Shown here piece after piece: positions 1-9,882 of a stretch of DNA of 17,765 nt. Source of the stretch: Flavobacteriaceae bacterium (GTDB lineage Bacteria; Bacteroidota; Bacteroidia; Flavobacteriales; Flavobacteriaceae). Where the stretch lies: positions 1-17,765 of the forward strand of contig JAHRWC010000256.1 of NCBI GenBank assembly GCA_019090365.1, given 5' to 3'. Positions within the stretch are counted from its first letter, which is position 1; each line of letters starts with the position of its first letter. The translations under genes and the position numbers were made by a program. The notes under the pieces were generated by a model. It had not been told where the DNA came from. It ran no database searches and saw only the letters and a program-made list of their open reading frames with translations.

Positions 1-784
1 AATAATTCAAATTAATGATACTATAAGTATAAGTACACCAAACTTAATTTCTCTTCATTCAGGATATAATAATCAACCGAGTTTTCTCAATAATTCTCAG
101 GTGTTATATGCCGGAAACAATAAAGGGCAAAGTGATATAGCGCATTATTCAATCATTGAAAAATTAAATACTTGGGTAAATACTCCTACTTCTGGAGGTG
201 AATATTCTCCTCAAATAATTCCAAATAGTGGTAATATTTCAGCGGTACGATTAGATACCACAGGGCTTCAACGTTTGTATGAATACGACACTAAAACTTC
301 TAAGCTATTAATTGATAACCTTCAGGTTGCCTATTACGCTTTCTACAATGACAGCACTCTTGTTTCTTCAGTATTAGGATTTAATACACTCGACTTGGTT
401 GTTTCAGATTTAAAAAAGAAAACCAACGATACGCTTCTTATCAATGTGGGAAGATCAATTCATAAAATTCCTTCATCAAAATCGATGAGTTATACGGCAG
501 TGAATGATGAAAAAAATCACGACATCTATATGTTGGATATGGAAGAAAATTATGAAAGTTATTTTATTTGTCAGTTACCTGTTGGAATTCAAGATTATGT
601 ATGGTTAAATGATAGTATTTTAATTATAGGAAGTGGTTCAAAGCTTTATAAATATGATATGTTTGGCAAACAAGAATGGGAATTACTTTCAAATTTTTCA
701 GATCAAGGTTTTAAAAATATTACTCGATTAGCAATAAGCCCCGACTCAAAAAGAATAGCAATTGTTGCAGAACCAAAAGATTAA
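1..784 (+). CDS. Beta-propeller (TolB/PD40-like) protein, 5' end outside window
   Basis: The reading frame is open from base 2 to the TAA at 782-784, so the gene begins upstream of the window; the GTG at 101 is an internal codon, not a start. About 260 residues are visible. They contain weak WD40-like/PD40 blade signatures: short beta-rich repeats, a 'HSGYNNQPSF' type blade start and, near the C-terminus, 'AISPDSKRIAIVAE', which resembles the SPDG(K)xIAF repeat of TolB-like propellers. No catalytic motif is visible. The next gene starts 4 nt after this stop, so the two are probably cotranscribed. Related propellers bind ligands or proteins in the periplasm, but the signal peptide that would show export lies outside the window. 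The fold assignment is moderately sure; the function is unknown. Confidence 0.7.
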   Translation, partial: IIQINDTISISTPNLISLHSGYNNQPSFLNNSQVLYAGNNKGQSDIAHYSIIEKLNTWVNTPTSGGEYSPQIIPNSGNISAVRLDTTGLQRLYEYDTKTSKLLIDNLQVAYYAFYNDSTLVSSVLGFNTLDLVVSDLKKKTNDTLLINVGRSIHKIPSSKSMSYTAVNDEKNHDIYMLDMEENYESYFICQLPVGIQDYVWLNDSILIIGSGSKLYKYDMFGKQEWELLSNFSDQGFKNITRLAISPDSKRIAIVAEPKD

Positions 785-788
785 TTTC

Positions 789-2417
789 ATGAAAAAATAT
801 ATACTTCTATTTCTAATCATATTAATTTCCACGATCTCATTCTCACAAAACTTCACAAGACAAGATACGCTACGTGGAAGTATAACTTCGGAAAGAGCTT
901 GGTGGGATTTAAAACATTATAACCTAAATGTTGAAGTTGATCTTGACACTAAAACGATTCAAGGATTTAATACTATTACTTATGAAGTAATTGATGAAAA
1001 TAACTCCATGCAAATTGACCTTCAACCTCCAATGAGAATTGAAAAAATTATTCAAGATGGAAAAGAATTAAAATTTTCTTCGGAAGGCAATGCACATTTT
1101 ATTCAAATTGAAAAAGGACAACAAAAAGAAACTGAACATCAACTAACAATTTACTTTTCAGGAAAGCCTCGAAAAGCAAAAAATGCTCCTTGGGATGGTG
1201 GGTTTTCTTGGAAGAAAGATTCAAACGGAAAACATTTTGTAGCGACTTCAAATCAAGGACTTGGTGCTAGTGTCTGGTGGCCAAACAAAGATCATTATTA
1301 CGATGAACCTGATAATGGAGTTGATTTTGCAATCACAATTCCAAATGGTTTAATGGCTGTTGGTAATGGAAGATTAACCTCTACAGAAGTAAAAAAAGAT
1401 AAAACTACATGGAATTGGAAAGTGGTAAATCCTATCAATAATTATGGTGTAAATATCAATATTGGAGATTATGTTCATTTTGGTGAAAAATATGAAGGTG
1501 AGAATGGCTCTTTAGATTTGGATTATTATGTGCTTAAAGAAAATTTAGACAAAGCAAAAAAGCAATTTAAACAAGCTCCAATGATGATGCAGGCATTTGA
1601 GCATTGGTTTGGACCTTACCCCTTTTATGAAGATAGTTTTAAATTGGTTGAAGTTCCCTATTTAGGTATGGAACATCAAAGTAGTATTACCTATGGAAAC
1701 AAGTACGAGAATGGTTATTTAGGAAATGATCTTTCTAGAACTGGTTGGGGATTGAAATTCGATTTTATCATTATTCATGAATCTGGTCATGAATGGTTTG
1801 CCAATAATATCACACATATTGATGTAGCAGATATGTGGCTCCATGAGAGTTTTACTAATTATTCTGAGAGTTTATATTTAGATTATCACTTCGGAAAAAA
1901 AGCATCTTCAGAATATGTGATCGGTACTAGAAGATTAATCCAAAATGACCGTCCAATTATCGGAACATATCTTGTTAATCATGAGGGGAGTTCAGACATG
2001 TATGTGAAAGGAGGTAATTTGCTACATACTTTAAGACAGTTAATTGAAGATGATGAAAAATGGAGACAAATATTAAGAGGTCTTAATAAAGAATTCTATC
2101 ATAAAACAGTAAGTACTCAGCAAGTTGAAAATTATATCAGCGAAAAATCTGGAATAGATTTAACCGAATTTTTCAATCAATATTTAAGAACTGTTTTGGT
2201 TCCAAAAATTGAATTTAAAGTGAAAGATACTCAGCTTGAATTCAGATATGTAAATATTGTTGAAAAGTTTGATATGCCTGTAATTGCTATTGTTAACGGA
2301 AAAGAAGAATGGATTTTTCCTAATGCTGAATGGAAAACTAAAGACTTTTCAGAATCAATTAAAACGGTTGAAATAAAAAAGGATTTTTACGTAGAAAGTA
2401 AACAGATTACAAAATAA
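789..2417 (+). CDS. Exported M1-family zinc metallopeptidase (aminopeptidase)
   Basis: This is a 542-residue gluzincin that probably removes N-terminal residues from peptides outside the cytoplasm. The zinc site is intact: HESGH at residues 330-334 (HExxH) and the third ligand E353 after exactly 18 intervening residues, inside 'WLHESF'. The exopeptidase motif, usually GxMEN, reads GMEH at 293-296. Tyr405 in 'YVKGG' fits the transition-state tyrosine. A propeptide-free beta N-terminal domain (about 25-230) precedes the catalytic domain (about 255-460). The protein is shorter than four-domain M1 enzymes, as in the bacterial single-catalytic-core group. ATG 789 is preferred over an in-frame TTG at 762 because it begins a clean signal peptide (MKK, hydrophobic run, cut near SFS|QN) and avoids overlap with the upstream gene. 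The downstream gene follows after 1 nt. Family assignment is secure; the substrate is unknown. Confidence 0.92.
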   Translation: MKKYILLFLIILISTISFSQNFTRQDTLRGSITSERAWWDLKHYNLNVEVDLDTKTIQGFNTITYEVIDENNSMQIDLQPPMRIEKIIQDGKELKFSSEGNAHFIQIEKGQQKETEHQLTIYFSGKPRKAKNAPWDGGFSWKKDSNGKHFVATSNQGLGASVWWPNKDHYYDEPDNGVDFAITIPNGLMAVGNGRLTSTEVKKDKTTWNWKVVNPINNYGVNINIGDYVHFGEKYEGENGSLDLDYYVLKENLDKAKKQFKQAPMMMQAFEHWFGPYPFYEDSFKLVEVPYLGMEHQSSITYGNKYENGYLGNDLSRTGWGLKFDFIIIHESGHEWFANNITHIDVADMWLHESFTNYSESLYLDYHFGKKASSEYVIGTRRLIQNDRPIIGTYLVNHEGSSDMYVKGGNLLHTLRQLIEDDEKWRQILRGLNKEFYHKTVSTQQVENYISEKSGIDLTEFFNQYLRTVLVPKIEFKVKDTQLEFRYVNIVEKFDMPVIAIVNGKEEWIFPNAEWKTKDFSESIKTVEIKKDFYVESKQITK

Positions 2418-2418
2418 T

Positions 2419-2994
2419 ATGAGCCAACCCGAATTATACTTTCCGAGAGATGTTGAGTGGAGAACATGGTTACAGGACAATCATGAAATTCACACAAAAG
2501 GGATCTATCTAATTTTCTATAAATTAGAAACCAAGATTCCTACCATGCGTTGGGAAGAAGCAGTGAAAGTTGCTTTATGTTATGGATGGATTGATAGTAC
2601 GGTAAAAAGTTTAGGGGATGGGAAACGACGCCAATTTTTTAGTCCCCGTAACCCAAAAAGTACTTGGAGTGCTCTCAATAAAAAGTACATTATTGAACTA
2701 GATTCCAATGGATTAATTCATGAAAGTGGATGGAAAACCATTGAACTTGCTAAAAACTCAGGTACGTGGACTGCAATGGATGATGTTGAAAACTTAATAA
2801 TTCCTGAAATCCTTAAAAAGGCTTTTTCATTACATCCTATTGCTTTTGAAAATTATCAAAACTTTGCTCCTAGTTACCGTAAAGGTTATCTCTCTTGGTT
2901 ATACCAAGCCAAACGTGAAGCTACTAAAGAGAAAAGAATTTCAGAAATAATAAAGCTTTGCAAAGCAAATATCAAAAACAGAGGTGAATGGTAA
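2419..2994 (+). CDS. YdeI/OmpD-associated family protein
   Basis: This 191-residue soluble protein has no signal peptide or membrane segment. It matches the YdeI/OmdA (bacteriocin-protection) family pattern: an N-terminal 'PRDVEWRTWLQDNH' segment, then 'GIYLIFYK', 'AVKVALCYGWIDS' (about 47-59), 'RRQFFSPRNPKSTWS' (about 70-84), and a C-terminal helical part with 'FAPSYRKGYLSWL' and a basic 'AKREATKEKRI' stretch. Proteins of this family are widespread. Some have been linked to resistance to bacteriocins or envelope stress, but no biochemical activity is established. Its ATG lies 1 nt after the M1 peptidase stop, so translational coupling is likely, though a functional tie to the peptidase is only suggested by that spacing. 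Family call is confident; role is not. Confidence 0.85.
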   Translation: MSQPELYFPRDVEWRTWLQDNHEIHTKGIYLIFYKLETKIPTMRWEEAVKVALCYGWIDSTVKSLGDGKRRQFFSPRNPKSTWSALNKKYIIELDSNGLIHESGWKTIELAKNSGTWTAMDDVENLIIPEILKKAFSLHPIAFENYQNFAPSYRKGYLSWLYQAKREATKEKRISEIIKLCKANIKNRGEW

Positions 2995-3064
2995 TTAATT
3001 GAAAGTTAAAAATTACATTACTTCTAAGTATTTGCTTATTTTAGGCTCGACTAAATTTCCAAAC

Positions 3065-6000
3065 ATGAATAAATTACTTGTACTACTCTTTTTAGGGTTC
3101 GTTTTCATTAACCCTATCACTGCTCAAGAAGAAAAAAAAGAAGAAAAGAAAAAATGGGATGTCTCAAATCCTGGAGCTGATTTCAATTATAAAACACATA
3201 GCTTTTCAACCGATGAAGGAACATGGATGAACCTTGATGTAAGTCCTGATGGAAAAACCATTGTGTTTGATATGGTGGGTGATATATATACGATGCCAAT
3301 TTCTGGAGGAAAAGCAAAAGCAATACGTACTGGAATTCCTTTCGAAATACAACCAAGATTTAGTCCAGATGGTACAAAAATATCCTTTACAAGTGATGCT
3401 GGAGGTGGTGATAACATTTGGGTGATGGATCGTGATGGAAGCAATGCAAAACAAATTACTAAAGAAAAATTTAGGCTATTAAATAATGCTACATGGATGC
3501 CAGATGGAAATTATTTGGTTGCTAGAAAACATTTTACTTCAGGAAGAAGTTTAGGTGCTGGTGAAATGTGGATGTATCATATTACAGGTGGAAGTGGAAT
3601 TCAATTAACAAAAAGAAAGAATGACCAACAAGATGTAAATGAACCCTTCGTATCTTCAGATGGGAAGTATTTATATTACTGTGAAGACATGTACTCTGGA
3701 GGACATTTTCAATACAACAAAGATCCAAACAAACAGATTTATGTTATAAAACGTTACAATTTTGAAACAGGTAAAACTGAAACTATAACTGGTGGACCAG
3801 GTGGTGCCGCACGTCCTACCGTTTCTCCTGATGGATCTAAACTAGCATTCATTAAAAGAGTTCGAACAAAAACAGTTCTATATGTACATGATTTAAATAC
3901 GGGTGAAGAGACACCTGTGTACGATCAATTAAATAAGGACCAACAAGAGGCTTGGGCTATTTTCGGAATCTATCCTAACTTTAGCTGGATGCCAAATAAT
4001 AGAGATATCGTTTTTTGGAGTGGTGGAAAAATTAATACTATAAATACTCAAAGTTTACAAGCAAATACAATTCCTTTTACTGCGGAAGTAAATATAGATT
4101 TAGCTGAAACGGTTCACTTTAATAATCCAATAGAAGATACGTCATTTACTTCAAAAATGATTCGAAGCACAATCACTTCACCTGATGGAAAAACTATTGT
4201 ATTTCATGCATTAGGGTATTTATGGAAAAAGAAGTTACCTAAAGGAAAACCTCAACGATTAACTTCAGGTACTGATTTTGAATCGGAACCAAGTTTTTCT
4301 CCTGATGGTAGTAAAATCATCTATGTAACGTGGAATGACGTGAATAAAGGCGCTTTAAATAGCATCTCAATTTCTGGTGGAACTCCTTCTAAACTAAGTT
4401 CTAGTAAAGGAATTTATAGAACACCGTCTTATTCACCTGATGGTAAATCTATTGTTTTCAGAAAAGAATCTGGAAATATGGATCAAGGGTTTACAAACAC
4501 AAAAGAACCTGGTATATATATTATAAATACTTCCGGAGGAAAAGAAAAAAAGATAATAAACAAAGGTGCTTATCCAATGTTTACAAAAGATGGAAAACGT
4601 ATATTTTTACAAACAGGAGGAACTTATTTTGGCAGTCTTACTAAAAAACTATTAAGTGTAGATCTTAATGGAAAAGATGAAAGAACTCATATTACTTCAA
4701 AATATGCAAATAGATTAGTACCGAGTCCAGATAATAATTGGATAGCATTTACAAATCTTCACAAAGTGTTTATTGCTCCTTTAGTTTTAAATGGGAAGGA
4801 ATTAAATATAGATAATAAAAGTAAATCAGTTCCTGTTTCAAAATTAGCCGAAGATGCTGGTATTAATATTCATTGGTCTAATGACAGTAAGAAAGTAATG
4901 TGGACCTTAGGTGATGAATATTTCTCAAATGAAATTAAAGATCGATTTACATTCTTAGATAATTCACCAAAAGAAATAGCTGAATTAACCAAAGAAGGAA
5001 TTAAAATCGGACTTACAGGAAAAGTAGATAAACCTTCAGGGAAAATAGCATTTACAAATGCAAGAATTATTACCATGGAAGGTGATGAAGTAATTGAGAA
5101 TGGAACTATTATAATCAATAACAATAAAATTGAAGCCATCGGTCAAAAAATTGCAATCCCAGGTGATGCTAAAGTGTATGATGTTTCTGGGAAAACTATC
5201 ATGCCTGGAATGGTAGATGCTCACGCACATGTTGGAGCATTTAGATATGGCCTATTAAGTCAGCAAAATTGGAGATTCATGGCTAATTTAGCATATGGTG
5301 TTACTACAGCTCATGACCCCTCTTCAAATACAGAGACTGTTTTTTCTCTTTCAGAATTACAAAAAACTGGAGGGCTTATTGGCCCTAGATTATATTCAAC
5401 AGGATTTATTCTTTATGGAGCTGATGGTGACTTTAAAGCGACTATAAATAGCCTTGATGATGCTAGAAGTAGTGTTCGAAGAACAAAAGCATTTGGAGCG
5501 AAAAGCGTAAAAAGTTATAATCAACCTAGAAGAGAACAAAGACAACAAGTGTTACAAGCATCTAGAGAATTAGGTATCAACGTGGTTCCAGAAGGTGGTT
5601 CAACTTTTTTCACAAACATAACGATGGTAATCGATGGTCATACTGGTGTAGAACATAATATTCCTGTTGCACCAATTTATAAAGATATCATTGAAGTTTG
5701 GAGTGCTAGTGGAACAGGCTATACTCCTACTCTAATTGTAAATTATGGTGGGCTTAATGGAGAGTATTTTTTCTACCAAAGAGATAATGTTTGGGAAAAT
5801 GAAAAGCTATTAAAATATACTCCTAGAGGAATAATAGACAGCCGTTCTCGCCATAGAACTATGGTTCCAAATGAAGAATATAAAAATGGTCATTTTTTAG
5901 TTTCTGAATCTGCAACAAAACTAGCAAATGCAGGTGTTAAAGTTAATATGGGAGCACATGGGCAATTACAAGGTTTAGGTGCTCATTGGGAAACTTGGAT

Positions 6001-6355
6001 GATTCAACAAGGTGGAATGTCTAATCATGATGCTTTAAAAACAGCGACTATAAATGCAGCAAATTATATTGGTTTAGGAAACGATATTGGCTCCTTAAAA
6101 AATGGAAAATTAGCCGATTTAATCATACTTGACAAGAACCCTTTGACTAATATTGAAAATACCAACAGTATTGAAATGGTGATGATTAATGGACGTTTAT
6201 ATGATACTGAAACTATGAATGAGATTGGAAATTATAAAAAAGAAAGAAAACCTTTCTTTTGGGAATTACCTAATTACAATCAAGCATTTCCTTGGCATCA
6301 AGAAACCAATGGGTTTATGGATGGTGGCTGTGGATGCCATATTGGACATAATTAA
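3065..6355 (+). CDS. Exported TolB-like propeller / amidohydrolase fusion protein
   Basis: This 1096-residue protein joins a large propeller to a metal-dependent hydrolase. A signal peptide (MNKLLVLLF..., cut near ITA|QEE) is followed by a Lys/Glu linker. Residues about 30-630 carry at least six SPDG(K/S) PD40 blades. Residues about 655-1075 are an amidohydrolase of the imidazolonepropionase/prolidase-like type: the metal-binding HxH is DAHAH at 718-722, other candidate ligands are H859 and H864 ('DGHTGVEH') and H965 ('GAHGQ'), and the C-terminal strand has the typical 'GSLKNGKLADLIILD'. It probably cleaves an amide or peptide bond in the periplasm or at the surface, with the propeller limiting access; the substrate is unknown. 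An in-frame TTG at 2999 would bury the signal peptide, so ATG 3065 is chosen. The extreme C-terminus, 'GGCGCHIGHN' (C1089, C1091, H1092, H1095), is unusual for the fold. Confidence 0.9.
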   Translation: MNKLLVLLFLGFVFINPITAQEEKKEEKKKWDVSNPGADFNYKTHSFSTDEGTWMNLDVSPDGKTIVFDMVGDIYTMPISGGKAKAIRTGIPFEIQPRFSPDGTKISFTSDAGGGDNIWVMDRDGSNAKQITKEKFRLLNNATWMPDGNYLVARKHFTSGRSLGAGEMWMYHITGGSGIQLTKRKNDQQDVNEPFVSSDGKYLYYCEDMYSGGHFQYNKDPNKQIYVIKRYNFETGKTETITGGPGGAARPTVSPDGSKLAFIKRVRTKTVLYVHDLNTGEETPVYDQLNKDQQEAWAIFGIYPNFSWMPNNRDIVFWSGGKINTINTQSLQANTIPFTAEVNIDLAETVHFNNPIEDTSFTSKMIRSTITSPDGKTIVFHALGYLWKKKLPKGKPQRLTSGTDFESEPSFSPDGSKIIYVTWNDVNKGALNSISISGGTPSKLSSSKGIYRTPSYSPDGKSIVFRKESGNMDQGFTNTKEPGIYIINTSGGKEKKIINKGAYPMFTKDGKRIFLQTGGTYFGSLTKKLLSVDLNGKDERTHITSKYANRLVPSPDNNWIAFTNLHKVFIAPLVLNGKELNIDNKSKSVPVSKLAEDAGINIHWSNDSKKVMWTLGDEYFSNEIKDRFTFLDNSPKEIAELTKEGIKIGLTGKVDKPSGKIAFTNARIITMEGDEVIENGTIIINNNKIEAIGQKIAIPGDAKVYDVSGKTIMPGMVDAHAHVGAFRYGLLSQQNWRFMANLAYGVTTAHDPSSNTETVFSLSELQKTGGLIGPRLYSTGFILYGADGDFKATINSLDDARSSVRRTKAFGAKSVKSYNQPRREQRQQVLQASRELGINVVPEGGSTFFTNITMVIDGHTGVEHNIPVAPIYKDIIEVWSASGTGYTPTLIVNYGGLNGEYFFYQRDNVWENEKLLKYTPRGIIDSRSRHRTMVPNEEYKNGHFLVSESATKLANAGVKVNMGAHGQLQGLGAHWETWMIQQGGMSNHDALKTATINAANYIGLGNDIGSLKNGKLADLIILDKNPLTNIENTNSIEMVMINGRLYDTETMNEIGNYKKERKPFFWELPNYNQAFPWHQETNGFMDGGCGCHIGHN

Positions 6356-6378
6356 AATTTAAAACATAAGTATTATAG

Positions 6379-6386
6379 TATCTTTG
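6379..6386 (+). promoter_or_regulatory. Bacteroidota -7 promoter element for the helicase gene
   Basis: TATCTTTG is an exact match to the TAnnTTTG consensus read by the Bacteroidota primary sigma factor. It lies 23 nt before the helicase ATG, leaving a leader of roughly 18 nt. No convincing TTTG -33 element is seen at the usual 17-23 nt spacing. A near copy (CATCTTTG, 6390-6397) follows at once. Confidence 0.55.
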
Positions 6387-6409
6387 CAACATCTTTGTAA
6401 AACGACCCT

Positions 6410-7660
6410 ATGGATTTTAGTGATTTAAATTTAAACAAACCTATTTTAAAAGCAGTTTTTGAAAAAAACTTCGAAACTCCTACTGAGATTCAGAAGAAAA
6501 CAATTCCTGTGGTTTTGGCTAAAAAAGATTTAATTGCTACTGCACAAACAGGAACTGGAAAAACGGCTGCATTTATTTTACCGATACTTCAAATTTTATT
6601 TCGCAATCAAAATAATTCAGAAGAAAAGAAAAATGTTCGAAGTCTAATTATTAGTCCGACACGCGAATTAGCAAATCAGATTCATGAAGAGTCTGTAGCT
6701 TTTGCAAAATATACAGGTTTAAAAACGGCTGTAGTGTATGGAGGTACTTCTGTAGATGCTCAAGAAAAAGTTATTAATGAAGGTGTCGATATATTAATCG
6801 CTACACCTGGAAGATTAATAGATTTATGTAAGCAAGATATTGTTGATTTAAGTACTGTTGAAATATTAGTGTTGGATGAAGCAGATTTAATGTTAGATAT
6901 GGGCTTCATCGACGATATAAAAAAAATTAGCCGTCTTTGTTCTGAAGAAAAACAAACCTTATTGTTTTCTGCCACCATGCCAAATAGTGTTCTACGATTT
7001 GCGGAACGAATTTTATCAGACCCTGAACGTGTTGAAGTTGAAGTGGAAAAAAAATCTTCCAATAAAGTAAAACAATATCTATACTATGTTCCTAAACCTA
7101 GTAAAGTAGAATTATGCTTGTATTTACTTCGGAATACAATCCAAGGTAATATTTTAATTTTTAGAAGAACCAGAAATGGTGTAGACCGTCTAGAGCAAAC
7201 ACTGTTGAAAAATGGTTTTAAAGCGGAAGGTTTACACGGTGAAAAAACACAAAGTGCGAGGCAAAATATTTTAGACAATTTTAAATTCAATAAAACCAAT
7301 ATTTTAATTGCTACCGATGTTGCTTCACGTGGAATTGATATAGATGATTTAGATGCTGTATTAAACTTTGACCTTCCTAACATACCTGAAACGTATGTAC
7401 ATCGTATTGGAAGAACAGGAAGAGCTGGTAAAACAGGTACTTCTTATTCTTTATGTTCACCCGATGAAAAAGAATATGTTTCAGCCATTCAAAAAGTAAT
7501 AAAATCTGCCATTCCTGTGGTGGAGGATCATCCTTGTTCTATAAAAGCAAAAGAAACCTCTAGACAGAATAAAACCAACCAAAGTAAGTCCAAAAAAAGC
7601 AAGTATAAAAAAAGTAGAAAATCTGAAGCTTCAAAAAAGAAGAAGAAGCGTTGGTATTAA
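6410..7660 (+). CDS. DEAD-box ATP-dependent RNA helicase (RhlE-like)
   Basis: This 416-residue cytoplasmic enzyme unwinds or remodels RNA duplexes using ATP; relatives act in cold adaptation, ribosome assembly and RNA decay. All core motifs are present in order: Q motif (F21 ... PTEIQ 24-28), Walker A AQTGTGKT (45-52), PTRELA, TPGR, Walker B DEAD (156-159), SAT (187-189) and HRIGRTGR (331-338). The two RecA domains cover about 1-205 and 215-370. From about residue 378 the chain becomes a Lys/Ser-rich tail ending 'KKKKKRWY', likely disordered and RNA-binding. Such tails vary between paralogues, so I do not assign a specific gene name. It has its own -7 element upstream and is probably transcribed separately from the amidohydrolase gene, 54 nt away. 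The substrate RNA cannot be judged from sequence. Confidence 0.95.
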   Translation: MDFSDLNLNKPILKAVFEKNFETPTEIQKKTIPVVLAKKDLIATAQTGTGKTAAFILPILQILFRNQNNSEEKKNVRSLIISPTRELANQIHEESVAFAKYTGLKTAVVYGGTSVDAQEKVINEGVDILIATPGRLIDLCKQDIVDLSTVEILVLDEADLMLDMGFIDDIKKISRLCSEEKQTLLFSATMPNSVLRFAERILSDPERVEVEVEKKSSNKVKQYLYYVPKPSKVELCLYLLRNTIQGNILIFRRTRNGVDRLEQTLLKNGFKAEGLHGEKTQSARQNILDNFKFNKTNILIATDVASRGIDIDDLDAVLNFDLPNIPETYVHRIGRTGRAGKTGTSYSLCSPDEKEYVSAIQKVIKSAIPVVEDHPCSIKAKETSRQNKTNQSKSKKSKYKKSRKSEASKKKKKRWY

Positions 7661-7679
7661 ATTATATATAATATCTTTG
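7651..7679 (+). promoter_or_regulatory. Bacteroidota-type promoter for the SulP gene
   Basis: A -33-like TTG (7651-7653) and an exact -7 TATCTTTG (7672-7679) are separated by 18 nt, within the 17-23 nt spacing known for Bacteroidota promoters. The -33 part lies in the last codons of the helicase gene. The -7 element ends 22 nt before the SulP ATG, giving a leader of about 17 nt. Confidence 0.6.
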
Positions 7680-7701
7680 CGCGTTTTTTAAATAAGAAAT
7701 C

Positions 7702-9315
<1,614 letters not shown>

Positions 9316-9436
9316 AACGTCTATTTTATAGATGAAATGCATTAATTAATCTTTAAAAGTATTTTATCCGTTTTTCTTAAAAATTTTGGTATCAAATTTG
9401 TATATTTAAGTTCGTTAACAATAAATACAAACAACA

Positions 9437-9814
9437 ATGATTAAAGCAAAATACCAAAGCGTATTAGATTTAGGTGAAAAACTAAATATCCAAGACGGTG
9501 ATGTAAGAGTAGAAAATGGTCAATTACAAGTTAGAGGTACTGCTAACACTCAGTATGAAAAAAATCTTATTTGGGATGAAATTAAACTTGTAGGAGGTAC
9601 TGAACCTTCAGATATCATGGCAGACATCAAAGTTGCCGATGAAAGTGTATATCACAGACATACAGTAGCAAGTGGTGAATCTTTAAGTAAAATAGCTAAG
9701 CACTATTATAAAGATCCTATGAAATACCATGCTATTTTCAAGGCTAACTCTGACATATTAAAGAATCCTGATGTGATTCATCCAGGACAAGAATTAGTGA
9801 TACCAAATTTATAG
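9437..9814 (+). CDS. LysM domain protein, Kbp/YgaU-like
   Basis: This 125-residue protein has no signal peptide. Residues about 74-123 form a single LysM domain: 'HTVASGESLSKIAKHYY' opening, an N-x(4)-L middle part and the 'VIHPGQELVIP' ending. The first 65 residues look like a reduced BON-type domain ('DGDVRVENGQLQVRG'). The order BON-like then LysM is that of the potassium-binding protein Kbp (YgaU) of enteric bacteria, which is cytoplasmic, so the protein may sense or bind a small ion or glycan rather than anchor in the wall. It stands alone, with a terminator right after it. LysM is certain; the Kbp-like role is inference from layout and size. Confidence 0.85.
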   Translation: MIKAKYQSVLDLGEKLNIQDGDVRVENGQLQVRGTANTQYEKNLIWDEIKLVGGTEPSDIMADIKVADESVYHRHTVASGESLSKIAKHYYKDPMKYHAIFKANSDILKNPDVIHPGQELVIPNL

Positions 9815-9841
9815 CATAACATAATTTATCACTAACAACTG

Positions 9842-9872
9842 AAAACTGCTCATTAATTTGAGCAGTTTTTTT
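9842..9872 (+). terminator. Intrinsic terminator after the LysM gene
   Basis: An 11-bp perfect stem (AAAACTGCTCA 9842-9852 with TGAGCAGTTTT 9859-9869) encloses a 6-nt loop and runs into a T-tract ending at 9872. It sits 27 nt after the LysM stop and only 10 nt before the next start codon. The loop region contains TTAATTTG (9853-9860), one mismatch from the -7 promoter consensus. Confidence 0.88.
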
Positions 9873-9882
9873 ATATTACAAT

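Noticed and set aside
3031..3059. TTTG (3031-3034), 17 nt, then TAAATTTC (3052-3059) as a promoter for the amidohydrolase gene
   Set aside because: The spacing fits, but the -7 end is only 5 nt before ATG 3065, leaving almost no leader; chance is likely in AT-rich DNA.
3187..5230. Several minus-strand frames opposite the propeller-amidohydrolase gene
   Set aside because: All are shadows of the strong + strand gene with no recognisable domains.
9318..9334. Short hairpin after the SulP gene
   Set aside because: The stem is only about 5-7 bp with no T-tract, so it is not a convincing terminator.
9384..9408. TTTTGG and TATATTTA upstream of the LysM gene as a promoter
   Set aside because: The spacing between the two is about 12 nt, too short, and the -7 part has a mismatch; a promoter is expected here but I cannot place it.
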